Assembly (NCBI GenBank): GCA_004552395.1
Contig: SFOK01000031.1
Span: 1-16,508 of the forward strand
Direction of reading: 5' to 3'
DNA length: 16,508 nt
Origin: Bacteroidales bacterium
Lineage (GTDB): Bacteria > Bacteroidota > Bacteroidia > Bacteroidales > Muribaculaceae
Shown: positions 6,525-14,587 of the stretch, in pieces
Numbering within the stretch: the stretch's first letter is position 1
Layout: each line of letters begins with the position of its first letter
Translations under genes and position numbers: made by a program
The notes under the pieces: generated by a model
What the model saw: only the letters and a program-made list of their open reading frames with translations
What the model was told of the DNA's origin: nothing
Database searches by the model: none

Positions 6525-8321
6525 TTAATCGGTTGTCACTTTGCGCCCCAATGCTCTCTCGAGCGAGTCTATGAGCGATGAGACGGCGTCGTAGTCAGCA
6601 CGCAGGTCAGCTGTGGCGTCGGGAGCATATTTAGCCTGTTCGCAGCGGTCTATAGCCTCTATGGTGCGGTCTGCGTCAGCCTCGGAAGCTCCGGCCGCCT
6701 CCAGGCGCTCTTTCACATTGACGCGGCTCAGCTCGGAGGTAGGCATATTGAGTTTGTAAGCGATATAACCCCAAAGAGCCCTGAGAGTCTCGTCGTAGAA
6801 CTGCGGGCGATCCCCTTTCCGCATACAGATGGCGGCAGCTTTCAGACGGCGGCGGGCCATCTTGCTCGCTCCGCGGCTGCGGCGTCCCACCACATCGGCC
6901 ATCACCTTGATGCGGCGGCGATAGACAGCCACGGCAAGCAGAAGCAATGCCACGGGGATGATATAGAAGAGCCAGTAGTCGAAGCCTTTCACGTAGAAAT
7001 GTTGCGCTGCCGAAAGTTCTCCGACCTTCTGCAACTGCGGGTTGAACTTGTGGGTCTCGCCCGAACCGTCTGATGATGCGGCGGCTCCGCGCTGATCCAC
7101 AGTGACATGATAGCCGGGTGCCGTGCGGGTGTAGTAAGTTCCCTTCTCGGCGTCGAAGAAGGTGAAACGAAGCTCGGGAATATCATACGCTCCCTCTTTG
7201 AGCGGGATGAAAGAGACGGTGTATTCCACCGTGCCGCTAACCGAACTGTCGCCCACGGTCTTGTCCGTCTTGTCCTCCGTCTTCACATATTTGAGCTCGG
7301 CGGGGAGCTGCGATGCTATATCGGGCATCGTCATGTAGGAGAGATTGCCGGTGCCCTGTATCTTGTAAGTGATAGTGGCCACCTGGTTTGTGGCGAGCCG
7401 CACATGAGGGAGTGTGGAGCTTACCGTATAATTGCCCAGGCCGTTGAGATCGCCGTCGTGCTGCGGCAGCGAACGCACATTGAGCGTCACATCCGGCACC
7501 TTGGCCTCGATGGTCTGGCCGGGGAACACAGGCATGAATCCGAACTCATCCTCATATTCGAGAAGCTGTTTCACCGAGAAGCTGAACGTATTGCCCTTGA
7601 TCAGCGTTTTGCCTGCCTTGGAGGGGAACACAATATAGCGTATCAGGTCAGCCACCATGTATTCGTGGCCGCCCACATTCTCATGGCGCCACTGAGTGGA
7701 GGCGTATTTGGTCTGCTCGTAGGTGCAGTTTTCGAACTGCGGTGCGCCGGGAGCGCCGTTCACCTGAGTGCCCTGATACGATGTGTAGGCGCGTATGGTG
7801 TAGACGATGGGCTGATGCTCGTAGGGCGAGATCTCGGAGACTACGGCCTTGAGGAAGAGATCCTTGCCTCCGGCGTGCACGAGCTTCGGAGCCGAAGGTG
7901 CGGCGCCGATATTCTGTCCGGCCGGCGCGGGTTTGCCGCCCGGTCTTGCCTTACCGATGGTGTAGCTCACTGTGTTGGAGCGCACTCCGCCGAGCGTCAC
8001 AGGGCCGTAAGTGAATTTACCCTCTTTCTCGGCACGGAGCGTGACGGCATACGTGGCTTTCGAGCTCATGGTGCTGCGGCCGTTGATCACTGTGGTCTGC
8101 TGCTGCATCCCCTTGAGCTGGAAATAGAGCTGTTTGGCACCGGGTGCCCCGGGTGCTCCGGAGAGTCGGTCGCCTATGTCGTTCACTGTGATGTAGACAT
8201 AGAAGTAATCGCCCACGCCGGGATGTGGGTCCGACACCGAAAGCGTAATCGACTTGCCGGCGGCGGGCAGGATCGCCACCGCAGCCAAAAGTGTCAGTAT
8301 GAGGTATCTCAGATGTTTCAT
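6525..8321 (-). CDS. batD: BatD: large exported Ig-like protein with C-terminal membrane anchor
   Basis: A 598-residue protein, normal for BatD. A signal peptide covers about residues 1-22 (cleavage after PAAG). The long periplasmic region (about 23-445) is beta-rich, with the typical BatD N-terminal pattern (TTVINGRSTMSSKATYAVTLRAEKEGKF, about 76-103, mostly visible as INGRS, then EGKFTYGPV). One membrane span is at about 449-467, followed by a basic, helical cytoplasmic tail of about 130 residues. Two GAPGAP motifs (residues 55-60 and 189-194) are a local oddity. BatD is thought to act as a scaffold contacting the VWA proteins BatA and BatB. It starts 40 nt after batC and ends 13 nt before batE. 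A plus-strand open frame across it is an antisense shadow. Confidence 0.93.
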   Translation of the reverse strand: MKHLRYLILTLLAAVAILPAAGKSITLSVSDPHPGVGDYFYVYITVNDIGDRLSGAPGAPGAKQLYFQLKGMQQQTTVINGRSTMSSKATYAVTLRAEKEGKFTYGPVTLGGVRSNTVSYTIGKARPGGKPAPAGQNIGAAPSAPKLVHAGGKDLFLKAVVSEISPYEHQPIVYTIRAYTSYQGTQVNGAPGAPQFENCTYEQTKYASTQWRHENVGGHEYMVADLIRYIVFPSKAGKTLIKGNTFSFSVKQLLEYEDEFGFMPVFPGQTIEAKVPDVTLNVRSLPQHDGDLNGLGNYTVSSTLPHVRLATNQVATITYKIQGTGNLSYMTMPDIASQLPAELKYVKTEDKTDKTVGDSSVSGTVEYTVSFIPLKEGAYDIPELRFTFFDAEKGTYYTRTAPGYHVTVDQRGAAASSDGSGETHKFNPQLQKVGELSAAQHFYVKGFDYWLFYIIPVALLLLAVAVYRRRIKVMADVVGRRSRGASKMARRRLKAAAICMRKGDRPQFYDETLRALWGYIAYKLNMPTSELSRVNVKERLEAAGASEADADRTIEAIDRCEQAKYAPDATADLRADYDAVSSLIDSLERALGRKVTTD

Positions 8322-8361
8322 TCCTTTAGCAGAGAGAGTTTATTCAGTTGCAGAGAGAGGA

Positions 8362-9186
8362 TTACCAGTTCTTATCGCGCGAACGGGGATTATGCTTGTT
8401 GCTGTTCTGCTTCATCAGCTTGGCGCGGGTGGCGTTCTCCTTATTCTGACTTCGCTGCAGGAGACGGTCGGCCGCTGCTTTGCTTATGGGCTGCTGAGGC
8501 TGCTGTTGCTGAGGCTGAGGCTGAGGCTGATTCTGCTGCTGTTGCGGCTGCTTCTGCTTGTCCTGATTCTGTTTGTCCTGATTCTGTTGATCCTTGTTTT
8601 GCTGATTCTGCTGCTGATCCTTGTTCTTGTCCTGCTGATCCTGTTTGTCCTGCTGATTTTGCTGATTCTTGTCCTTGTTTTTATCCTGCTGCTGTTTGTT
8701 CAGCTGAGCAATACGCAGATTGCGGCGGGCCACAGAGTCGGTTGGATCGATACGCAGAGCGGCTTTATAATAGGATATTGCCTGGTCGAACTGCTTCCCC
8801 TCCATCTGAATGTTGCCTAAGTTGTAGGCGCTGTGGGAGGCTATGGCGGGGTTCGACTTGGGCGCATTTGCAAACTTCTCCCACCCTGCGGAAGCCTCGG
8901 CGTAGAGGTTCTGCTTGAGCGAATCCACTTTCTCGGCGGCTGCCAGACGCACACTGGCCAGCGAGCGGTTGAAAGTCGCCTCGGGATTGCCGGAATTCAA
9001 AGATAGAGCCTTATCGTACTCGGCGGCAGCGGCGCCGTAGTCTTTCTGGGCATAGAGAGCGTTGCCCTTCTCCACGTCGTGGCGCTGTTCTCGCTCGGAG
9101 ATCACACGCCCCCGCTCGCACGATGTCAGCGACATCAGTGCCATCAGAGCGGCAGGGAGTGCTATCAGATATGCTGTCTTTTTCAT
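8362..9186 (-). CDS. batC: BatC: TPR lipoprotein with Q/N/K/D-rich tail
   Basis: I chose the ATG at 9186 because it gives a clean lipoprotein signal: MKKTAYLIALPAALMALMSL followed by TSC, with the lipidated Cys at residue 23. The open frame runs 40 codons further upstream, but that part overlaps batB. The protein has 274 residues. TPR units sit at about 39-72 and 118-151 (YNLGNIQMEGKQFDQAISYYKAAL), separated by a helical insert. Residues about 163-233 are an almost pure Q, N, K and D low-complexity region ending in a PQPQP stretch, then a short basic C-terminus ends ...NPRSRDKNW. It should be membrane-tethered in the periplasm and interact with BatA, BatB or BatE through its TPRs. The start is 2 nt after the batB stop. 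Confidence 0.93.
   Translation of the reverse strand: MKKTAYLIALPAALMALMSLTSCERGRVISEREQRHDVEKGNALYAQKDYGAAAAEYDKALSLNSGNPEATFNRSLASVRLAAAEKVDSLKQNLYAEASAGWEKFANAPKSNPAIASHSAYNLGNIQMEGKQFDQAISYYKAALRIDPTDSVARRNLRIAQLNKQQQDKNKDKNQQNQQDKQDQQDKNKDQQQNQQNKDQQNQDKQNQDKQKQPQQQQNQPQPQPQQQQPQQPISKAAADRLLQRSQNKENATRAKLMKQNSNKHNPRSRDKNW
8488..8700 (-). repeat. Low-complexity CAG/CAA/AAG/GAC codon tract in batC
   Basis: About 70 codons drawn almost only from Q, N, K and D create a tract of short imperfect repeats (CAG, CAA, AAG, GAC, AAC units). It stays in frame. Read on the plus strand it yields a false leucine-rich peptide. Such tracts are prone to slippage and length change between strains. Confidence 0.8.
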
Positions 9187-9188
9187 TT

Positions 9189-10241
9189 CTACTTCTTTAA
9201 CAAGTGTCCTTTGCGGAAGAATGTGATGCGGTTGAGCAGCCGGTTCTTGCCGGTGGATATGCACGCCTCGGCCACAAGAAGCAGCAGAGCGGCGGCGGCG
9301 AACCATACGAACAGCTCATCGTGCACGGCAAGGGTGCTCGAGCCGAGCGAGGCCTGTTTCTGACGGCGCAGCTGGCGCTGAAGCACATTTAGAGCATCGG
9401 GCGACGAGGCGTTCACATACACGCCGCCGCCGACCTTGGCGAGCTCGCGGGCCAGGCGCTCGTTGAGACTTGTGCGAACAATCTGGCCGTTGCTGTCGGT
9501 CATGGCGCCGTTCATGTCGGGTATGGTGGCCGGTGTGTCGGGTGATCCGACACCTATCACATCCACCTGTATACCGTCGGCAGCAGCACTGCGCACAGCC
9601 TCTATGGCTGCCTGCTCATCATCGAGCTCCTCGGCATCGGTGAGCAGTATGATAGCGCGGCCCAGGTCCTTGGAGTCGGTGAAGGTCTGGCGGGCCACAT
9701 CCACAGCCGAGGCTATGTCGGTGCCCTGCACCGGTATCTCGTCGGGCGTTATGGTGTTCAGGAAGCTCTTGGCCGAAGTATAGTCGGTCGAGGCGGGTAT
9801 GAGCTGATAAGCCTCTCCGGCAAAGACCACGAGGCCAACCTTGTCGGAGGTGAAATTGTCTATGAGCCGTTCGAGCATCACCTTGGCGGTGACCATGCGC
9901 GAGGCATCGTCGGGCGAGTCGGTCACGGAAGCTGACATTGAGTTGGAAGCATCCACGGCCAGAGCTATCTCCATGCCGTACTTGTCGCTCTTCTGGTCAG
10001 TGACACCGCCCCAGGGGCGCGCCAGAGCTATTATCATGCAGGTCAGGGCCAGGAGGGAGAGTGTGAGCTTGAGCGCCGGCTTATATGGTGATACATCGGG
10101 CATGAGCCCGGGCAGATTCTCTGCCGAGGCAAACTTTCGCAGCTTACGGCGGCTGCTGCGGCGTGCCAGTATGTAGAGGCCGGCCACAGCGGGCACCAGC
10201 AGAAGCAGCAGAAGCAATCGGGGATATGCGAAGCTCAGCAT
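9189..10241 (-). CDS. batB: BatB: membrane protein with MIDAS-containing VWA domain
   Basis: The ATG at 10241 (MLSFAYPRLLL) gives 350 residues, starts at the membrane segment, and is preceded by an A-rich leader (AAAAAAGAGAAAACG). The upstream extension overlaps batA and looks non-coding. Membrane segments are at about 7-25, 56-74 and 311-328. The VWA domain (about 90-285) has an intact MIDAS: D97-x-S99-x-S101 (DASNS), T174 in GTD, and D202 in LLTD, so it should bind Mg2+ or another divalent ion. The domain faces the periplasm or membrane surface. BatB pairs with BatA, whose layout is the same. Spacing is 28 nt after batA and 2 nt before batC, so all are co-transcribed. Confidence 0.95.
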   Translation of the reverse strand: MLSFAYPRLLLLLLLVPAVAGLYILARRSSRRKLRKFASAENLPGLMPDVSPYKPALKLTLSLLALTCMIIALARPWGGVTDQKSDKYGMEIALAVDASNSMSASVTDSPDDASRMVTAKVMLERLIDNFTSDKVGLVVFAGEAYQLIPASTDYTSAKSFLNTITPDEIPVQGTDIASAVDVARQTFTDSKDLGRAIILLTDAEELDDEQAAIEAVRSAAADGIQVDVIGVGSPDTPATIPDMNGAMTDSNGQIVRTSLNERLARELAKVGGGVYVNASSPDALNVLQRQLRRQKQASLGSSTLAVHDELFVWFAAAALLLLVAEACISTGKNRLLNRITFFRKGHLLKK

Positions 10242-10269
10242 AAGCGTTTTCTCTTTTTTGTAGGGTTCG

Positions 10270-11244
10270 TCAGGGCAGTCGCCTGAGCAGTGTATAGCGC
10301 AGCAGCTCCTCGGCTGCGAAACAGCCGACGGCAATCAGCATCCACAGGCCGAAGCCCTCCTCGGTGCGGCGGGAGTTTGACGTGTGTATAGTGGAGCGCT
10401 CCAGAGAGTCTATCTCGTCGAAAACGTTCTGAAGCGTGCTGTTCTCCGTGGCGCGGTAGAATTTGCCTCCGGTGGCGGCTGCTATTTTCTTTAGGGTATC
10501 TTCGTCGATCGGCACACGGATCGTGGCGCCGGGATCGAAGTATGAGCCTACCTGGTAGACCTGATCGGAGCCTATCGCTATGGTATATACCTTGATACCT
10601 TTGTCGCGGGCTATCTGCGCGGCGGCTATGGGGTCTATCTCGCCGGCATTGTTGGTGCCGTCGGTAAGCAGGATTATCGACTTGCTCACGGCATCGCCGC
10701 TGAGCACTCGGTTGATGGCCGAGGCCAGACCGTCGCCTATTGCGGTCCCGTCGCCCAGCGAACCGGGGTTGAGCAGCGATATGGCGTTGATCACGGCCGT
10801 CATGTCGGTGGTCAGAGGCATCATGGTGAGGCTCTCGCCGGCAAATGCCACGAGGCCCACATTGTCGTGGGTACGTTTCTCCACGAAATCCGATGCTATC
10901 TTGCGGGCTGCCTCGAAGCGGTTGGGCCGCATGTCGGGCGTCATCATACTCTCGGAAATATCAAGCGCGAGCACTATGTTTGTGCCGTTGATCGACGAGT
11001 CGGTGAGCACATCGTATTTCTGCGGTCGGGCCAAAGCCACAGCCAGAGCGCCTATGGCGGCCAGGCGCAGCAGCAGGCTCACATAATCAGCACCTTCGCG
11101 CCAGCTGAACGGCAGCTTCATGTAGGCCGCCAAAGAGGATACGGTCAGCGACGGCGTCCCTTTGCGGCGACGGCGCAACCATAACCACACCACCGGTATC
11201 CAGAGCAACAGGAGCAGAAGCATCCAGGGATGAAGAAGTGTCAT
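10270..11244 (-). CDS. batA: BatA: membrane protein with MIDAS-containing VWA domain
   Basis: A 324-residue protein. Membrane segments are at about 4-24 and 55-72 at the N-terminus and 298-316 at the C-terminus. The VWA domain (about 88-285) carries a complete MIDAS: D95-x-S97-x-S99 (DISES), T167 in GDGTAIG, and D195 in LLTDGTNNAG. The flanking sequence (LARPQKYDVLTDSSINGTNIVLALDISESM) is typical of BatA, which usually precedes BatB. Its start codon overlaps the preceding gene by 4 nt (ATGA), which indicates translational coupling. VWA domains with MIDAS mediate metal-dependent protein binding. Together with MoxR and the DUF58 protein they resemble the co-chaperone pairs in which a MoxR ATPase remodels or loads targets through a VWA partner. 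Confidence 0.95.
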   Translation of the reverse strand: MTLLHPWMLLLLLLWIPVVWLWLRRRRKGTPSLTVSSLAAYMKLPFSWREGADYVSLLLRLAAIGALAVALARPQKYDVLTDSSINGTNIVLALDISESMMTPDMRPNRFEAARKIASDFVEKRTHDNVGLVAFAGESLTMMPLTTDMTAVINAISLLNPGSLGDGTAIGDGLASAINRVLSGDAVSKSIILLTDGTNNAGEIDPIAAAQIARDKGIKVYTIAIGSDQVYQVGSYFDPGATIRVPIDEDTLKKIAAATGGKFYRATENSTLQNVFDEIDSLERSTIHTSNSRRTEEGFGLWMLIAVGCFAAEELLRYTLLRRLP

Positions 11245-12410
11245 TTGCGGCCTCCTTTCTTACCTTTGGCAGCCGGTTTGCGCCCCTTCTGAGAGCCGGA
11301 ACCCCTCTGAGCCGACGCTCCTTTGGAGCTTGACGGGCCTTTGAACGCTTTCTTCACGGGTTTGCGGGCCTGTTTGTCGCTCACCTTACCCTTGCGGCGG
11401 GGCGAGGTCAGCGAAGCTTCCTCGCGTTCCTTGTCCTCGCGCTCCTCCTGTACGGTGGGCTTGGTGCGCTCCACAAACTCCTGCACCTCGCGGAAGGCGC
11501 CGGTGTTCTCGTCGGGAGTGAGTGTCATGTTGGCGAACTTGGCCATGTCGGCCACGGTCAGCACGGCGGAGAACTGCTCTCGGAACGGTGCCAGACGCGG
11601 ATGGCGCTTCACTTCAGCTCGGATCTGGTCGGAGTTCATCTCCATGGCCGGTATCTCGAAGCGACGTGCTATGTAGCGGCGAAGTATATCTATAAGTTCA
11701 GTAAAATACTCTTTCTCAAGTCCTTTCTCCCAGAGGCCTTTAGCCTTCAGGGCGGCGAGCTGCTGCATGGCCTCGGGATACGGCGGCTGAAGGGCTTTGC
11801 GCCGGATCGGGTTCTTGCGGCGGTGCTTCCACCACCGGATGCCTGCTAATGCCACGGCGGCGGCAAGCACCACGGCGGCGGGTATCCACCAGTAGATTAT
11901 GAGCCACTCTTTCACTGAGGCCCAGGTGCCGGGCTGAACGGGAGCCGCCGGAGCCGTATAGTCGGATATGGGCGACGAGGCGGTGAGTTTCTCCTCAACG
12001 GGGAACACTTTCAGCTGCACGGTGTTGCTCAGCACTGTGTCCGTGCCGGTAACATAAACCAGGGGCGGCAGAGTGTAAAATCCGGAGTCGAAAGCCTGCA
12101 CCGGTATCTCGTAGGATGTCTGTATGCGGCCGCTGCCCAGATCTACGCTGCTCTTCTTGAAATCGGTCCCGAGCTCTATGGTGTCGCCCAACAGGGTGGC
12201 AAAGCCGTTGCTCATGCTCTCGCGCAAAAGCGGGAAGTAACCCTCCTTGCCGCGGTCGCCCACCACTTGCACGTGGAGCACGGTCTTGGCGCCCATCTCG
12301 ATGGCGTTCACATCGAGCCGGGCGCTCACCTGCGTCGGTCCCGCGCTCAGCGGAAGCGACGTCAGGCCGAGGGCAATAGTGCAGAAATATTTCAGTAATT
12401 TGGAATTCAT
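11241..12410 (-). CDS. Bat-operon membrane protein with DUF4381-like C-terminal region and lysine-rich tail
   Basis: A 389-residue protein lying between the DUF58 gene and batA, the usual place of this family in Bacteroidetes bat operons. A signal peptide covers about 1-23 (LSLPLSA). A beta-rich periplasmic domain (about 25-140) looks like a shortened BatD-type Ig domain (SYEIPVQAFDSGFYTLPPLVYV). One membrane span lies at about 171-190. The cytoplasmic part (about 195-315) resembles DUF4381 (YFTELIDILRRYIARRFEIPAMEMNSDQI is the best-conserved block). Residues about 338-389 form a very basic, disordered tail rich in K, R, G and S. Its end overlaps batA by 4 nt, and its start lies 17 nt after the DUF58 gene. 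A role as adaptor between cytoplasmic MoxR/DUF58 and periplasmic Bat proteins is inference. No accepted symbol is recognised. Confidence 0.85.
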   Translation of the reverse strand: MNSKLLKYFCTIALGLTSLPLSAGPTQVSARLDVNAIEMGAKTVLHVQVVGDRGKEGYFPLLRESMSNGFATLLGDTIELGTDFKKSSVDLGSGRIQTSYEIPVQAFDSGFYTLPPLVYVTGTDTVLSNTVQLKVFPVEEKLTASSPISDYTAPAAPVQPGTWASVKEWLIIYWWIPAAVVLAAAVALAGIRWWKHRRKNPIRRKALQPPYPEAMQQLAALKAKGLWEKGLEKEYFTELIDILRRYIARRFEIPAMEMNSDQIRAEVKRHPRLAPFREQFSAVLTVADMAKFANMTLTPDENTGAFREVQEFVERTKPTVQEEREDKEREEASLTSPRRKGKVSDKQARKPVKKAFKGPSSSKGASAQRGSGSQKGRKPAAKGKKGGRK

Positions 12411-12427
12411 GTCGAGAAAAAAACAGA

Positions 12428-13303
12428 TTAGCGGGTGGAACGCTTGCGGAACAGTCCGAGCAGTGACTTCACGAAATCTTCATCCGTACTTATCGAGGCC
12501 AGGTCCACACCGCTGCGGCCGGTGACAGCCGTGAGCTTCTGCTGCGAAGCGTACCAGGCTTTGTCGTAGAGAGTGCGTATCTTGCGCGAGGAGGTATCCA
12601 CCAGGCGCACGGCACCCGTCTCGCTGTCGCGCAGGGAGACCATGCCCACATCGGGTATCGAGGCGTCGCGCTTGTCGTAGACCTGCACAGCCACCAGATC
12701 GTGCTTGCGGTTGGCCACCTCCATAGGCTTGGAGTAGTCGTGGCTGTCGATGAAGTCGGTGAGCAGGAAAGAAGTGGTACGTTTCTTCAGAGCATTGGTG
12801 AGGAACTCCAGGGCCACGGCAATGTCGGTCCCCTCGCTCTCGGGATGGAAGTCTATGATCTCGCGTATGATGCGCAGGATATGCTTCTTTCCCTTCTTGG
12901 GCGGTATGAACTGCTCTATGCGGTCGCTGAAGAATATCACACCTACCTTGTCGTTGTTCTGTATCGACGAGAAGGCGAGTGTGGCGGCTATCTCGGCCAT
13001 CATCTCTTTCTTCTCCATGCCTGTGCCGCCGAAGTTGCGGCTGCCGGAGACGTCGATAAGCAGCATCAGGGTGAGCTCGCGCTCTTCCTCGTAGACCTTC
13101 ACATACGGTTTGTTGTGGCGGGCCGTCACGTTCCAGTCTATGTCGCGGATATCGTCGCCGTACTGGTACTCGCGCACCTCGGCGAACATCACTCCGCGAC
13201 CCTTGAAGGCCGTGTGGTATTCGCCCGCGAATATGTTTTGCGACAATCCGCGGGTCTTTATTTCTATTTTTCTGACTTTTTTCAGGAGTTCGTTGACATC
13301 CAT
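12428..13303 (-). CDS. DUF58-domain protein of the MoxR/bat operon
   Basis: A 291-residue cytoplasmic protein without membrane segments. The conserved DUF58 block is at about residues 44-76 (REYQYGDDIRDIDWNVTARH, then PYVKVYEEERE). It is followed by a VWA-like fold with a MIDAS-type DVSGS (D84, S86, S88), T159 in EGTD, and D183 in LLTD. DUF58 proteins are nearly always encoded next to MoxR ATPases and are thought to be their VWA-type partners or targets. It starts 13 nt after moxR and ends 17 nt before the next gene. It ends in a basic stretch (GLFRKRSTR). A run of seven T follows the stop, but the stem before it is too short to call a terminator. Confidence 0.93.
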   Translation of the reverse strand: MDVNELLKKVRKIEIKTRGLSQNIFAGEYHTAFKGRGVMFAEVREYQYGDDIRDIDWNVTARHNKPYVKVYEEERELTLMLLIDVSGSRNFGGTGMEKKEMMAEIAATLAFSSIQNNDKVGVIFFSDRIEQFIPPKKGKKHILRIIREIIDFHPESEGTDIAVALEFLTNALKKRTTSFLLTDFIDSHDYSKPMEVANRKHDLVAVQVYDKRDASIPDVGMVSLRDSETGAVRLVDTSSRKIRTLYDKAWYASQQKLTAVTGRSGVDLASISTDEDFVKSLLGLFRKRSTR

Positions 13304-13316
13304 CCTGTGAAAAGTT

Positions 13317-14312
13317 TTAAGGAACCTTTACAGCGTCGAGGATATCCGTGATCACGTCGTCGGCGGTAATATTTGTGGCTTCGGCCTCGTAGGTAAGGCC
13401 CAGACGGTGACGCATCACATCGTGGCAGACGGAGCGCACATCCTCGGGTATCACATAGCCGCGGCCCTGTATGAAGGCGTTGGCGCGGGCTGCCAGGGCC
13501 AGCGAGATCGAGGCGCGGGGCGATGCTCCGTAGGCTATGATGCCGTCGAGGTTCGAGAGTCCGTAGTTGCCGGGCTGACGGGTTGCGAACACTATGTCGA
13601 CAATATAGCTCTCTATCTTCTCGTCGATATATATCTTGCGCACAACCTGCTGGGCTGTGAGTATCTCCTCGGGCTTGAGCAGCGGCTGCACGGCGGGCAG
13701 CTCGCCTTCGAGGTTGAGACGTATGATCTCTTTCTCCTCCTCCTTCGACGGATAGCCTATCACAACCTTAAGCAGGAAACGGTCCATCTGGGCCTCAGGC
13801 AGCGGGTAGGTACCCTCCTGCTCTATCGGGTTCTGTGTGGCCATCACCAGGAAGGGCTTCGGAAGCGGGAATGTGTGGTCGCCGATCGTAACCTGACGCT
13901 CCTGCATGGCTTCGAGAAGCGCGCTCTGCACCTTGGCCGGAGCGCGGTTGATCTCGTCGGCGAGCACGAAGTTGGCGAATACGGGACCTTTCTTTATCTC
14001 GAACTTCTCTTGCTTTACACTGTAGATCATGGTGCCGATCACATCGGCCGGCAGCAGGTCGGGTGTGAACTGTATGCGGCTGAAACCGGCATCGATAAGC
14101 TGTGACAGAGTCTTGATGGCCAAAGTCTTGGCAAGACCGGGCACACCCTCAAGCAGCACATGGCCGTTGCAGAGAAGAGATATGATGAGCGATTTTACCA
14201 GATGTTTCTGACCCACCACGCGGGTATCCATGCCGCGTGTCAGAGTCGCTATAAATGAACTGTTGGCCGCTATAAGCTCGTTCAGCTCGCGGAGGTTCAC
14301 AGATTCGTTCAT
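13317..14312 (-). CDS. moxR: MoxR-family AAA+ ATPase, first gene of the bat operon
   Basis: A 331-residue protein, the normal MoxR length. Walker A is GVPGLAKT (56-63), Walker B is VLADE (D119, E120), sensor 1 is in ATQNP (N161), and the sensor 2 region contains ASPRAS (R266). The segment GTYPLPEAQMDRF (167-179) is a MoxR signature. MoxR ATPases are hexameric, chaperone-like AAA+ proteins that, with VWA partners, insert cofactors or metal ions or mature protein complexes. Here the partners are the downstream DUF58 protein, BatA and BatB. The ATG at 14312 is preceded by an AT-rich leader of about 70 nt and a consensus promoter, so this gene sets the expression of the whole operon. Confidence 0.96.
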   Translation of the reverse strand: MNESVNLRELNELIAANSSFIATLTRGMDTRVVGQKHLVKSLIISLLCNGHVLLEGVPGLAKTLAIKTLSQLIDAGFSRIQFTPDLLPADVIGTMIYSVKQEKFEIKKGPVFANFVLADEINRAPAKVQSALLEAMQERQVTIGDHTFPLPKPFLVMATQNPIEQEGTYPLPEAQMDRFLLKVVIGYPSKEEEKEIIRLNLEGELPAVQPLLKPEEILTAQQVVRKIYIDEKIESYIVDIVFATRQPGNYGLSNLDGIIAYGASPRASISLALAARANAFIQGRGYVIPEDVRSVCHDVMRHRLGLTYEAEATNITADDVITDILDAVKVP

Positions 14313-14386
14313 AATTCTATCTTTATGATTGTTAACTTATTGCTAAATATTCCGTGCGGTTGTGTGCGTTTCTTTTCAGAACTTTG

Positions 14387-14417
14387 CAAAAATACAAAAA
14401 TTCCCAATTAACTAACA
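14387..14417 (-). promoter_or_regulatory. Bacteroides-type promoter of the moxR-bat operon
   Basis: On the minus strand TATTTTTG (14394-14387) is an exact TAnnTTTG -7 box. TGTT (14417-14414) occupies the -33 position at 19 nt spacing but is a weak match. Transcription should start near 14381, giving a leader of about 68 nt before the moxR ATG. The surrounding 14330-14450 stretch is strikingly AT-rich compared with its neighbours, as expected for a strong promoter region. Confidence 0.6.
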
Positions 14418-14453
14418 TCAATAATTGTTAAAATAACTTTATTCCCTTCACCG

Positions 14454-14503
14454 GCTTCCGGCACAAAAAGCTTGCGGGATCCGGAAAGAGGCGGCCCGGA
14501 AGC
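14454..14503. repeat. Inverted repeat between thiL and moxR
   Basis: GCTTCCGG (14454-14461) and CCGGAAGC (14496-14503) are perfect 8-bp inverted repeats separated by 34 nt, with further pairing at the base (one G-U on the plus-strand RNA). It lies about 100 nt beyond the thiL stop. No U-run follows in the minus direction, so a terminator role is uncertain; it may be a protein-binding site or a 3'-end structure. Confidence 0.4.
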
Positions 14504-14530
14504 TGCCTGTAATAAGGGAAGCGAAAGGCG

Positions 14531-14587
14531 GGATGACTCCTCAAATAAAGGAAACTCGGGCCGAATGTCTCCTTAAATCGGTGAAAC
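14531..14587. repeat. Imperfect tandem repeat downstream of thiL
   Basis: Two 25-nt units at 14531-14555 and 14563-14587 share 18 of 25 positions with a 32-nt period (both contain a CTCCT-AAAT core and end in GAAAC). The word GGCGGGATG also occurs on both sides (14527-14535 and 14592-14600). No coding potential is seen. This may be decayed duplication; function unknown. Confidence 0.4.

Noticed and set aside
8488..8700. CRISPR-like or minisatellite array
   Set aside because: The repeats are short, irregular, in frame with batC, and have no unique spacers.
8254..8820. Plus-strand leucine-rich ORF that looks like a multi-span membrane peptide
   Set aside because: It is the exact antisense of the CAG/CAA/AAG/GAC codon tract of batC; antisense of Gln and Lys codons gives Leu, Leu and Phe. 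No start context or family match.
7107..8918. Long plus-strand ORF of 603 codons
   Set aside because: Antisense to batD and batC; its translation is low in structure and rich in odd A/E/C repeats from the batC tract.
10242..10334. 31-residue N-terminal extension of BatB
   Set aside because: It overlaps the end of batA in another frame, reads as Cys/Pro-rich non-coding peptide, and an A-rich leader precedes the internal ATG.
12411..12440. Terminator inside the operon after the DUF58 gene
   Set aside because: A run of seven T (12423-12417 on the minus strand) is present, but the preceding stem is only four base pairs, too weak to terminate.
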